A stretch of 10,448 nt of DNA from DASYAN01 sp036501345 (GTDB lineage Bacteria; Chloroflexota; Ktedonobacteria; Ktedonobacterales; Ktedonobacteraceae): positions 1-10,448 of the forward strand of contig DASYAN010000109.1 of NCBI GenBank assembly GCA_036501345.1. The letters run 5' to 3'. Under the pieces are notes generated by a model. It had not been told where the DNA came from. It saw only the letters and a program-made list of their open reading frames with translations, and did not search any database. Every line of letters starts with the position of its first letter. Position 1 is the first letter of the stretch. Positions 1 to 7,112 of this stretch are shown here, piece after piece. Made by a program: the position numbers and the translations under genes.

Positions 1-605
1 GGATAGCCTGCATGGACCATACCTCGTAAAACTCCCCAGACGATAATATCTCCCCCGGCAATAATCTCTGCACCGGGATTGACGTCACCAAGAACAACAA
101 CGTTACTATGATGATGGATGGCCTGTCCTGAGCGAACAGTGCGCCGCAAAAAGAGCGTATCCTCAGATTCTCGTGGATCACGCTGCACATAGTCCGTACT
201 TTGTTGTGTCATGGTCTCCTCACTAACAGGGACTAGCAGGGGCTGAGTGACAACCTTCATTTCCTTACGCTTCTCGATTGGCATGTCTAGCGGAATGATA
301 GACATTTGATAAAGCGTAAGTAGATCTTCAAGCTGCATGCGCTCACTGCCATGTAGCGTTCTTTGACTAGTATCAACGGTAATTGATGCACCACGAAAAA
401 ATGAAGGGGACTCTGCGAGTCGATCAGCAAGTGCGCTTAGCAGTTCTCTAAAAGGTGTTTCTGGCTCGAGTGTTAAGCGCAAACCACTGCGGGTTCCTTT
501 AATGGCAATATATCCTGACACAGACTGTTTCTCCTCTCTTTTCAGTCTGTCAACATTCGGCTGTGATCGTGTCGTCGACGCTGCTTTTCCTAATTGCTCC
601 ATCAT
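1..605 (-). CDS. minC: Septum site-determining protein MinC, C-terminus cut by window edge
   Basis: MinC blocks FtsZ polymerisation away from midcell, acting in the cytoplasm and at the membrane through MinD. I translated the minus strand from 605 to the left edge and found 201 open codons with no stop. Residues about 29-104 match the MinC N-terminal domain (GYIAIKGTRSGLRLTL, then FFRGASITVDTSQRTL). Residues 105-148 form a variable linker. From about 150 the C-terminal beta-helix domain begins, with RSGQ (158-161), GDVNPGAEI (173-181) and GVLRG (191-195), the hallmark MinC motifs used in dimerisation and MinD binding. Roughly the last 30-40 residues lie outside the window. The gene starts with two adjacent ATGs (605 and 602), preceded by a purine-rich stretch, GGGGAAATAAGGG. 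A minD partner would be expected but is not in view. It is divergent from the kinase gene. Confidence 0.87.
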   Translation of the reverse strand, partial: MMEQLGKAASTTRSQPNVDRLKREEKQSVSGYIAIKGTRSGLRLTLEPETPFRELLSALADRLAESPSFFRGASITVDTSQRTLHGSERMQLEDLLTLYQMSIIPLDMPIEKRKEMKVVTQPLLVPVSEETMTQQSTDYVQRDPRESEDTLFLRRTVRSGQAIHHHSNVVVLGDVNPGAEIIAGGDIIVWGVLRGMVHAGY

Positions 606-650
606 ACCCTTATTTCCCCAATCGTTGCCGGAAGCAGGACGCATAAAACG

Positions 651-675
651 ATGTACAAGCTACAATGTACAAGCT
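651..675. repeat. Two 11-bp direct repeats upstream of minC
   Basis: ATGTACAAGCT occurs at 651-661 and exactly again at 665-675, separated by ACA, giving a 14-base period. The pair lies 46-70 bases upstream of the minC start, where an operator or the -35 region would sit. On the minC strand, the copy farther from minC contains TTGTAC, and TTTTAT follows 18 bases later, a weak -35/-10 pair. The repeat is visible directly; a regulatory role is inference. Confidence 0.5.
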
Positions 676-696
676 GTAGTATGTAAGAAATATACG

Positions 697-720
697 GTAC
701 ATATATGCACATACATGTAC
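697..720. repeat. 24-bp imperfect palindrome in the minC leader region
   Basis: The segment begins with GTACAT and ends with ATGTAC, and 20 of its 24 positions are self-complementary, with mismatches at the 7th and 12th positions of each half. It is AT-rich and continues into further ACATACAT runs up to about 729. It has no T-run and is not downstream of any gene, so it is not a terminator. A dimeric DNA-binding protein site is possible. Confidence 0.4.
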
Positions 721-1027
721 ACATACATAAGGACCAAATTCATGGCCAGACCAGCCTGACCACTGGAATTGAGACCCCGCAGTTTGCGGTGAACTCTTCA
801 GTATCACACAGTAGTATCATACAGTATAAGTAAGGAGCTTGCAAGACGCTAAAGGTAAATCGCCTTGTTTTCTATTGACGGAGCGTGCAAATTTCTCCTA
901 TTACAGATTCTTTACCAACTTTTTCGATAACCCAGATTGCGAGCACAATCAGGTGTTTGTAACACTTTCTCATCCTCAATAATATACCTCTGGATAGAGA
1001 GTAATGCATGATCTCTAGTCGGCCTTC

Positions 1028-1056
1028 TTGACCTTAATGCAATTCCGTCGTATGAT
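1028..1056 (+). promoter_or_regulatory. Sigma70-type promoter for the kinase gene
   Basis: TTGACC at 1028-1033 (5/6 to TTGACA) and TATGAT at 1051-1056 (5/6 to TATAAT) are separated by exactly 17 bases. Transcription would begin near 1063, leaving a leader of about 70 bases before the kinase start. Confidence 0.6.
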
Positions 1057-1131
1057 CCACAGAAGCCAGACTAGTGCAATTGTTAAGGCATAATTAGAAG
1101 TGATGATATGTGGAAGGAAAGGTAGGTTGTG

Positions 1132-3609
1132 ATGGTTCCACCGCAAAAGTCTGTGGCACAAGACCGTGAAAATCTAGCAGGACAAACACTGAAGAATGGA
1201 GAATACCTCGTCCGGTGGATGTTGGGTAGGGGAGGCACAAGTAAGGTCTATCTCGTTTCGCATCCAACACTCTCCATTCCTTTTGCAATGAAACCAGTAC
1301 GTGCGGATCAACCCTTGCCGGAAAGTGTGATCGCTGAACTGGATACTCTACTACAAAGAAGCTCTATTCCTCAATCTCCTGGTGATGCTGTATCGGCAGA
1401 GATGATACCCTCTAGCAGCGGTGAATATACCGATCGTTTTCTGCGTGAGGCCCTATTTCTGGCACGTTTGCACCATCCTGCCATTCCAGCACTCTATGAC
1501 TATTTTTTAGAGCATGGGAATTGGTACATGGTCATGGACTATATTCCCGGCCATTCATTGGCAGAGCAAATGCGCAATCACTGTCCCATGCTCCCATTAG
1601 AAGCTCTGGGCTATGCTATGCAATTATGTGAGGTACTCGATTACCTGCACTCGCAAATACCCCCCATTGTCTTTCGCGATTTGAAGCCTACTAATATCCT
1701 GTTAAAACCGGACAATACGCTCGTTCTGATAGACTTTGGCATTGCACGCTACCTGAATGATGAAGCGGTCAACAACAACGCTGATCTTGGCTCGCCAGGG
1801 TATGTAGCTCCCGAGCAGTACCGCAATCATGAACCGCATGATACGCGTTCCGATCTGTATAGCCTAGGGGTAATGCTCTATGAGATGCTCACCGGACAAC
1901 GTCCTCAGGAGGGAGAGGAACTTGTCGCCGCGCAACATATCAATCCCCCTCTTTCATATGCCTTGAGCGGACTGGTGAAACTGGCCATTCGGACAGATCC
2001 AGACCAGCGCTTTCAATCTGTATACACGTTCTACCTGGCATTAGAGCGCATATATAAAATCGAGGAACGACGAGTCTATCAGCGTTACGTTCTCTCACAA
2101 ATGGATGACCCTTGCAATAAGATAGCAACGCCCGTACCTCCTGCTATACAACAGAAGGCTCTAAAGGATGAAGATACAGCCCCTCTTCCGTCTGTGAAGC
2201 GACACAAGACGCCCCATACAGAGCCAGAGCGACCTGCCACTCTGCCTTTACCATCTCTGGAGCAGCGGCAACACATACGTGAAGCGCTCCGTCGAGCACG
2301 TCAGGACCAGCAGGATCGTCTGGCGCAACTGGCCTCGATCGATGAAAGCCTGCAGCGCCGCTCCTCGCAATCGCAAACAGCTCAGCAAGCCTCAGAAGAA
2401 ATACATCAACCTCCAGCAGCACCTCCACCTACGGAACCACCTACGTCTGTGGGTATACCGCGGCATACTGTGCGCTTCGCAATTACATCACAGCGTACTA
2501 CACAGATTAGCTTCCTTCTAGCCATAGTAGTATTTCTCGTGATGGCGTCATTGCTCGTCTGCACATACATCACACCTTGGCCTCAGAGTAATACACTTCC
2601 GCATCCGACACCAACTACACTTACTCATCCAACGCCAACGCGGATAGCCAGCGAGAAAATAGCAGATAGTTCTTGGCAAATTCTGCCATCGCCACCCATT
2701 CCTAACGCTGACAACGCCGCGGTCTACATTGAACAGCAAGGACAACCCTCCATCTATATGAATGGTGGCTATCTCGGCTCACATTCCTCCACCGATCACT
2801 ATGACCATAGCCTGTACCGTTATAACATTGACGCTGCTTCCTGGGAGGTTGTCCCCAAACAATTTCCGGCGATGGTAAATAATGCGGCAGCGGTAGATGA
2901 ACATGCCCAGATCTTCTTTACGGCTGGTTATTCGCCTGATACGCATACGGTTGTTTCAGCCCTGTATATGTATCAGCCAAAGGATGGCTCACTGCGGAAG
3001 ATCAGTGCACCAGCTCAAATCGAACTCGGATTTGGGAACTCGATGCTAGCCGATCAGCAGGGCCATCTCTATATCACACAGGGCTTTATGCAAGCAGCGA
3101 ATCCATATGCACGAGCTAACACTGGCTGGTATCGCTATGACATCGCCACACAACACTGGAACCAGCTGGCTCCGCTCCCAGTAGGGCTGGGCTATGTAGC
3201 CCTTACCAGCGATAACAGGGGAGGCATTCTTGTGCTGGGGGGAGCAACAGATACGGCACAACATATACAGACAAAGAAGATCTATCGTTATAATATAACA
3301 CTCAATCGCTGGACACAGTCGGCTAGCATACCTCAATTACTCAGTGGAGCAGCGGCTTGCCAGGTGTGGCCTGGTCAAATGGCATTTATTGGCGGCTATG
3401 ATAGCGCACATAATACGAGTCTCAATTCTACTTGGCTTCTCAATCTGGACACATTTGATTGGCAAAAGCTCGCACCGCTTCCAACTAATGGTAGCCTACT
3501 GGGAACAGCCACCTGTGATGGCAACGGTCATCTCTTTCTGACTCGCGGTGCCAACGATCCCCAAAAGCCTACACAAGATTTCTGGATGCTAACAGTTCAG
3601 TCAGGGTAA
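1132..3609 (+). CDS. Membrane-anchored Ser/Thr protein kinase with extracellular Kelch-like domain
   Basis: Residues are counted from an in-frame GTG at 1129. I prefer the next codon, ATG at 1132, because AAGGTAGG at 1119-1126 is spaced five bases from it. Residues about 25-310 form a PknB-type kinase domain: Gly-rich loop GRGGTSKVY (33-41, third Gly replaced by Ser38), ATP lysine K55, alpha-C glutamate E107, catalytic FRDLKPTN (D184, HRD His replaced by Phe), DFG 202-204, APE 227-229 and SDLYSLGV (241-248). All catalytic residues are present, so it should be active. About 30 extra residues separate K55 from E107. A charged, Gln- and Pro-rich juxtamembrane stretch (310-455) precedes a single membrane helix (460-481) and a Pro/Thr linker. 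Residues 526-822 hold Kelch-like beta-propeller blades, with repeated YRYN/YRYD-x6-W and GG-turn motifs, placed outside the cell. A sensor role is inferred; the ligand is unknown. Confidence 0.9.
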   Translation: MVPPQKSVAQDRENLAGQTLKNGEYLVRWMLGRGGTSKVYLVSHPTLSIPFAMKPVRADQPLPESVIAELDTLLQRSSIPQSPGDAVSAEMIPSSSGEYTDRFLREALFLARLHHPAIPALYDYFLEHGNWYMVMDYIPGHSLAEQMRNHCPMLPLEALGYAMQLCEVLDYLHSQIPPIVFRDLKPTNILLKPDNTLVLIDFGIARYLNDEAVNNNADLGSPGYVAPEQYRNHEPHDTRSDLYSLGVMLYEMLTGQRPQEGEELVAAQHINPPLSYALSGLVKLAIRTDPDQRFQSVYTFYLALERIYKIEERRVYQRYVLSQMDDPCNKIATPVPPAIQQKALKDEDTAPLPSVKRHKTPHTEPERPATLPLPSLEQRQHIREALRRARQDQQDRLAQLASIDESLQRRSSQSQTAQQASEEIHQPPAAPPPTEPPTSVGIPRHTVRFAITSQRTTQISFLLAIVVFLVMASLLVCTYITPWPQSNTLPHPTPTTLTHPTPTRIASEKIADSSWQILPSPPIPNADNAAVYIEQQGQPSIYMNGGYLGSHSSTDHYDHSLYRYNIDAASWEVVPKQFPAMVNNAAAVDEHAQIFFTAGYSPDTHTVVSALYMYQPKDGSLRKISAPAQIELGFGNSMLADQQGHLYITQGFMQAANPYARANTGWYRYDIATQHWNQLAPLPVGLGYVALTSDNRGGILVLGGATDTAQHIQTKKIYRYNITLNRWTQSASIPQLLSGAAACQVWPGQMAFIGGYDSAHNTSLNSTWLLNLDTFDWQKLAPLPTNGSLLGTATCDGNGHLFLTRGANDPQKPTQDFWMLTVQSG

Positions 3610-4296
3610 CTAGTCCGACAAAACAATGCGTACGGAGTCGCTGCCATAGCCATTGCCAGTCTCTATCTGGTAGCGATTAATGGTTTGGCTACCTAGTCGC
3701 ACATTGCGGTCAAACATGAGCTGCCCATTCGTGTACTGATAAACATCTGCTTCTTTGTCCAGGACACCCTGCAGGATTATCGTATCAAATTTCTGCTCAT
3801 TGTATTCCTTGAAGGCTTTCAGTAGCGTCGCCACTTGTTGCCATGGTGCACATCGCTGGTAGATGATGCGTACGATTCTTTTCTTACCATAACTTGCGGT
3901 ATCATTAATTAACGTATATGGCAAAGCGTTTTGCTCAAGTGCTTGCAATTGTGCCATCGTTTTGGGTGGAAATGGAGCTGGTGGCTCTGGGGCAGGCACA
4001 GCCAGCACAAAGGAATCTGGTACGGTGACGAAAGTTCGTTGTCTGGCTACTGGAGGCGCTTTTGGTGGGGTAACTGGCTGTGCAGGAGCTGGTGGGGTAG
4101 TCGGCGACCGTTGAGATTGTGAAACTGGTGGCCTTTGCACGGGGCGTGTCGGTTGATATGGCGGACGTGGTGGCGTTTGCGTGGGCGGTGTTGCCGTACG
4201 CTGACTTGGGGATGTTTGCATTGAGATGTCTCGGCCACAACTGACACAGTGTCTCGCTGTATCAAGATTGGCGCGTCCACAATAGGGGCAGCGCAT
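3610..4296 (-). CDS. Zinc-ribbon, Pro-rich protein with uncharacterised C-terminal domain
   Basis: The 228-residue protein opens with a four-cysteine zinc ribbon (CPYCG at 3-7 and CVSCG at 17-21; ligands C3, C6, C17, C20). A low-complexity linker rich in Pro, Thr and Gln follows (about 28-112). The folded C-terminal domain (about 113-228) mixes hydrophobic strands with charged residues (KKRIVRIIYQRCAPW at 138-152, FDTIILQGVLDKEADVYQY at 170-188); I do not recognise it. No signal peptide or membrane helix is visible, so it is probably cytoplasmic. The start is well fixed: GGGAGGG lies 6-12 bases upstream, and an in-frame TAG at 4309-4311 excludes an earlier start. The gene converges on the kinase gene and their stop codons touch. 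Its leader is interrupted by a MITE-like element just beyond the ribosome binding site. The biochemical role is unknown. Confidence 0.8.
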   Translation of the reverse strand: MRCPYCGRANLDTARHCVSCGRDISMQTSPSQRTATPPTQTPPRPPYQPTRPVQRPPVSQSQRSPTTPPAPAQPVTPPKAPPVARQRTFVTVPDSFVLAVPAPEPPAPFPPKTMAQLQALEQNALPYTLINDTASYGKKRIVRIIYQRCAPWQQVATLLKAFKEYNEQKFDTIILQGVLDKEADVYQYTNGQLMFDRNVRLGSQTINRYQIETGNGYGSDSVRIVLSD

Positions 4297-4308
4297 AGTT
4301 TGCCCTCC

Positions 4309-4456
4309 CTAGGAGCTTGTCGGAGAGAATGCTTTTCGCCGAAATTTCCCTCGCTGGAGGGTCGCTTTAGGCCCAAAAGTGAACGATGGTCCCCCACTTT
4401 GAGGGTAGAAATGGCTGTCGTCAGGGCTTCAGATTATCTCTCCGACAAACTGCTAG
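4309..4456. mobile_element. MITE-like element, 148 bp, 20-bp terminal inverted repeats
   Basis: The left end reads CTAGGAGCTTGTCGGAGAGA (4309-4328). The reverse complement of the right end (4437-4456) reads CTAGCAGTTTGTCGGAGAGA. They agree at 18 of 20 positions, with the inner 12 identical. CTAG is itself a palindrome, so it may be a 4-bp target duplication flanking a 140-bp element with 16-bp ends; CTAG fits the YTAR target known for IS5-group elements. The interior has short internal pairings (CCCTC/GAGGG at 4342-4355 and AAAGTG/CACTTT around 4376-4400) and no transposase. The element therefore looks non-autonomous. It ends at the ribosome binding site of the zinc-ribbon gene and may have displaced or supplied that gene's promoter. 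Confidence 0.6.
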
Positions 4457-5112
4457 TTAAAAATAGTACCATTTGACTTAGTATAGTTCCGAAAACCATA
4501 GCGTTCTCTTGACCGCTTGCTTTTCGGGTTCGGAGGGGAACGACAATCCTCACAGGATGCACTACGAGAGAAGCAAGCACCTCATTCGCATCCTCTACCT
4601 CATTGCTCCGAAGAGCGTTTGGGGATACTTGTTCTCTGTGTTCTCTATCGCTAGCTATGTTTGCCTCGCTTGCTCAATCCCTGCTTGACGCATCTATAGG
4701 ACCTATGCAGAAACCTGCTGCCGCACTCGTCCGGCCTTTCACCACAATCAACAAGGTCACTGGCACTTGCGATGATTTGCAAGTACACAACGATGATAGC
4801 AGAATTGGCAAAGAAAGGCAAGAGAATAGAACCAAGGATTGTCAAGGATCATCAGAGATTCGCAAGGTTTTCAACCAACGTTAGTGATACCACAAATATA
4901 CAGTAGACCTATAACCCTCATAATTAAGAAAAGATAGTTGTCCCTTTTTCCCTCTTGATGATCATGCAAGCTTCTCCTATACTGACTTTTGTATTGACTC
5001 TTGTTTGAAAAGTAGCGGAACAGCTAGGGCTCAATCTTTTCTAAGATTGTGGTAATTGATCGTGTCTTCTTGCATACACGGGCTCTGAAGCATAATAGAC
5101 GATCCAATTTCC
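4457..5112. other. 656-base region without a convincing gene
   Basis: No reading frame here has both a good start and protein-like composition. On the minus strand one frame runs from 4841 to 4434 with a single stop (TGA at 4674-4676), which could be an eroded coding remnant. Several other frames are also open here, so stop codons may simply be scarce. Small inverted repeats are present: GCTTGCTT at 4515-4522 against AAGCAAGC at 4571-4578; ACTTGC/GCAAGT near 4765-4785; and a 7-bp stem with 4-base loop, CAATCTT TTCT AAGATTG, at 5032-5049. CATAAT at 5091-5096, with TTGCAT at 5070-5075 only 15 bases upstream, is a weak promoter candidate for the following gene. Confidence 0.5.
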
Positions 5113-6987
5113 TTGGAGAGCATCATAAGATTAGCAGGTAAGAAAGCACCATCTATGAGACTTTTTTTTCATATTCAACCAGAACATAGGGAGCAAGCTC
5201 TTGAGACAAAAAGTGATGGTAGTGTAAACAGCAAAGCATTCGAGAGAGTAGGGCTCCTATCAACTTTTCTAAGAAACTGCAAATATAGCAAGATCAGCCC
5301 TTACAGCCTTGGTGCTATGTTGCTCATAATTGCGGCTGCGCTGCTGAGAGTGGTCTTAATCAGCAATGGGTGGCCCAAAATCGACAGTGATGAAGCAACG
5401 ATGGGACTCGGTGCTTTGCATATCCTCACTCGGGGTGAACGACCCATCTTTTTCTACGGACAAAACTATAATGGCACTATTGAAGCCTACCTTGGTGCCT
5501 GTTTCTTTGCCATCTTTGGCCCATCATCTTTTGCCTTGCGCCTAGGTCTTGTGGTTCTCTATGGAGGGTCTCTACTCGCACTCTATCTGCTGGCTTGTCT
5601 GCTCTATACCAGAGGCATTGCGCTGGCTACTGTCTTCTTATTGTGCTTGGGATCTAATTATACATTCACCCTGGAGCTTAGTGCATACGGAGAATATCCC
5701 GACACTTTGCTTTTTGGAACACTGTCACTCTTGTTAGCATGCTGGCTCGCACTCTCTTTTCACCCAGATATGGACTCACGAGAGCAGCGAAAACGCCTTG
5801 CCGCCTACGCATGCTTGGGTGGAGTAATCGGTTTGGGTCTCTGGAGCGATATGTTGATTCTCCCTTTTGTCTATACTTCCTCGCTCCTGCTTATCATCTT
5901 CTGCCATCGCGAACTGCGTACTCAAGCCAGCCTTTTCGGGCTCCTCGGTTTTTTGATTGGTGCCTTTCCCCTGCTTATCTTCAATATCGAGCATCCCTCG
6001 CATAACTCGCTTTCAACACTTTTAGCGCTCTATAGATCAGGAGCAACCAGTAGAGGAAAAGGAACATTTGGCTTATCTATATTGGGAACGATCCTAATTA
6101 GTATCCCTATGATAACTAGCGCTTACCCCTTATGCCCCAGCTCACTAACACCTGTCAAATGGATCCATCAACTTTCGCCATCATGCATCGGATTTCAAGG
6201 AAGTTGGGGCTTGGGCCTCATTATCGTGTGGATGCTGGCGATGGCAGTTGCCAGCAAAGAACTGTGGAAACTGCATCTGACCTCCTCCGCCTTGAAATCT
6301 CCTGTTCAAAAAGAGCACATTGTTCGTTGCACTAGTCGGCTAATGCTGCTAGCAAATGCTGGTCTGACCGTGCTCGCATATATCACTAGCCCTGCGCCAG
6401 CAGTTGTTCCGGCCATCTCCGCACGCTATTTGATTGGGCTGCTGGCGACAACCCCGGCAATCGTCGCATACATCTGGCCCAAGCTCTCTCCAGGCCTGTC
6501 TTCCTTGCCCATCTTGGTACGAGTGTGGACGGTTAGAAATATTGCAAACATTGTAAAATATTGCCTTTTAAGTTATGTCAGTTTGTTTTTGCTCCTGACA
6601 ACTCTCACACCTTTTTCGAATATCCCTGATGCACAAAAACTCAATCAGCAACAGAACACGTTGATCAATGCTTTGCTTCGCCTCCATGCTACACATATCT
6701 ATTCCGACTACTGGACCTGTGACCGTCTTATCTTTCTGAGCAATGAGCGTATTACCTGCATGGCTCTCGATACGGACTTACAGCCAGGGCGAAATCGCTA
6801 TAACCTTTATACACAAATTGTGAGTCAGGACCCTCACCCAACCTATGTCTTCGATATGGAGAGTAGTAATTCGTCAGGTACTCCTCAGAATGAGGCTTTC
6901 GTAGAACTGTTTGGAGCACAGTATCATCGCCTATTGCTGGCAGGATACGCAATCTATCCATCAGCACAGCAGCCCTATCTAGCCTAA
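5113..6987 (+). CDS. Polytopic GT-C glycosyltransferase, PMT/ArnT-like
   Basis: This 624-residue membrane protein resembles the PMT/ArnT type of GT-C enzymes, which transfer a sugar from a polyprenyl-phosphate donor to an acceptor on the outer face of the cytoplasmic membrane. The first membrane helix (about 66-86) is followed by KIDSDEAT (89-96), the acidic first-loop motif where these enzymes hold the catalytic Asp/Glu (D91, D93, E94). Then comes YGQNYNGTIEAYLGACFFAIFG (two adjoining parts, 115-136), typical of this family's first outer loop. About ten more hydrophobic helices follow up to residue 499, then a soluble tail of about 125 residues, probably extracytoplasmic. The start is uncertain. 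The longest frame begins with TTG at 5113 and has no clear ribosome site; ATG at 5155 (residue 15), after AGGTAAGAAAG, is an alternative. Donor and acceptor cannot be told from sequence. Confidence 0.75.
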   Translation: MESIIRLAGKKAPSMRLFFHIQPEHREQALETKSDGSVNSKAFERVGLLSTFLRNCKYSKISPYSLGAMLLIIAAALLRVVLISNGWPKIDSDEATMGLGALHILTRGERPIFFYGQNYNGTIEAYLGACFFAIFGPSSFALRLGLVVLYGGSLLALYLLACLLYTRGIALATVFLLCLGSNYTFTLELSAYGEYPDTLLFGTLSLLLACWLALSFHPDMDSREQRKRLAAYACLGGVIGLGLWSDMLILPFVYTSSLLLIIFCHRELRTQASLFGLLGFLIGAFPLLIFNIEHPSHNSLSTLLALYRSGATSRGKGTFGLSILGTILISIPMITSAYPLCPSSLTPVKWIHQLSPSCIGFQGSWGLGLIIVWMLAMAVASKELWKLHLTSSALKSPVQKEHIVRCTSRLMLLANAGLTVLAYITSPAPAVVPAISARYLIGLLATTPAIVAYIWPKLSPGLSSLPILVRVWTVRNIANIVKYCLLSYVSLFLLLTTLTPFSNIPDAQKLNQQQNTLINALLRLHATHIYSDYWTCDRLIFLSNERITCMALDTDLQPGRNRYNLYTQIVSQDPHPTYVFDMESSNSSGTPQNEAFVELFGAQYHRLLLAGYAIYPSAQQPYLA

Positions 6988-7066
6988 GCACGCCAGCTAG
7001 CTGCTATGAAGCAAATAACAGCCTCTCAAAAGTCAGAACTGTCCCTGTTTCCCCCTATTAGGAATA

Positions 7067-7092
7067 GAGCAATTTCTGCTACGATATTGCTC
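7067..7092. repeat. Leader hairpin before the second glycosyltransferase
   Basis: GAGCAAT (7067-7073) is exactly complementary in reverse to ATTGCTC (7086-7092), with a 12-base loop. It lies 15 bases before the ribosome site of the next gene. There is no T-run after it, so a terminator is unlikely. The rest of the gap 6988-7112 holds only a 10-bp palindrome, CAGCTAGCTG, at 6994-7003. Confidence 0.3.
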
Positions 7093-7107
7093 AAGAAATA
7101 GTCTCTC

Positions 7108-7112
7108 AGGAG
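7108..7112 (+). promoter_or_regulatory. Ribosome binding site that favours a GTG start at 7122
   Basis: AGGAG directly touches the ATG at 7113, leaving no spacer, which is too close for normal initiation. The in-frame GTG at 7122 lies nine bases downstream of it, the usual distance. The real protein therefore probably begins MSTDTILLEK, three residues shorter than the longest frame. Confidence 0.5.

Larger units (their letters stand above)
606..1128. other. Divergent intergenic region between minC and the kinase gene
   Basis: This 523-base stretch has no credible gene. It must hold the promoters of minC (leftward) and the kinase (rightward). The minC-proximal part (650-730) is AT-rich and full of GTAC/ACAT motifs, including a direct repeat and a palindrome listed separately. 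Around 799-827 the word AGTATCA occurs twice 13 bases apart, followed by CAGTAT, a loose short tandem pattern. At 777-789 there is a 5-bp stem with a 3-base loop (CCGCA GTT TGCGG), too small to call a terminator. A weak second rightward promoter candidate is TTGACG at 875-880 with TATTAC at 899-904. Confidence 0.6.

Noticed and set aside
502..759. 85-codon plus-strand frame antisense to the start of minC
   Set aside because: It lies over the well-supported minC N-terminal domain and runs on into the repeat-rich noncoding leader; it has no protein-like pattern.
770..800. Possible small RNA or tRNA-like fold near 770-800
   Set aside because: Only a 5-bp stem is visible; no cloverleaf, T-loop or CCA-side pairing could be found.
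4249..4476. 75-codon plus-strand frame across the MITE-like element
   Set aside because: It starts antisense within the zinc-ribbon domain and ends just past the element; a chance frame.
4603..4884. 93-codon plus-strand frame
   Set aside because: It has no recognisable domain or good ribosome site, its composition is disordered, and other frames are equally open.
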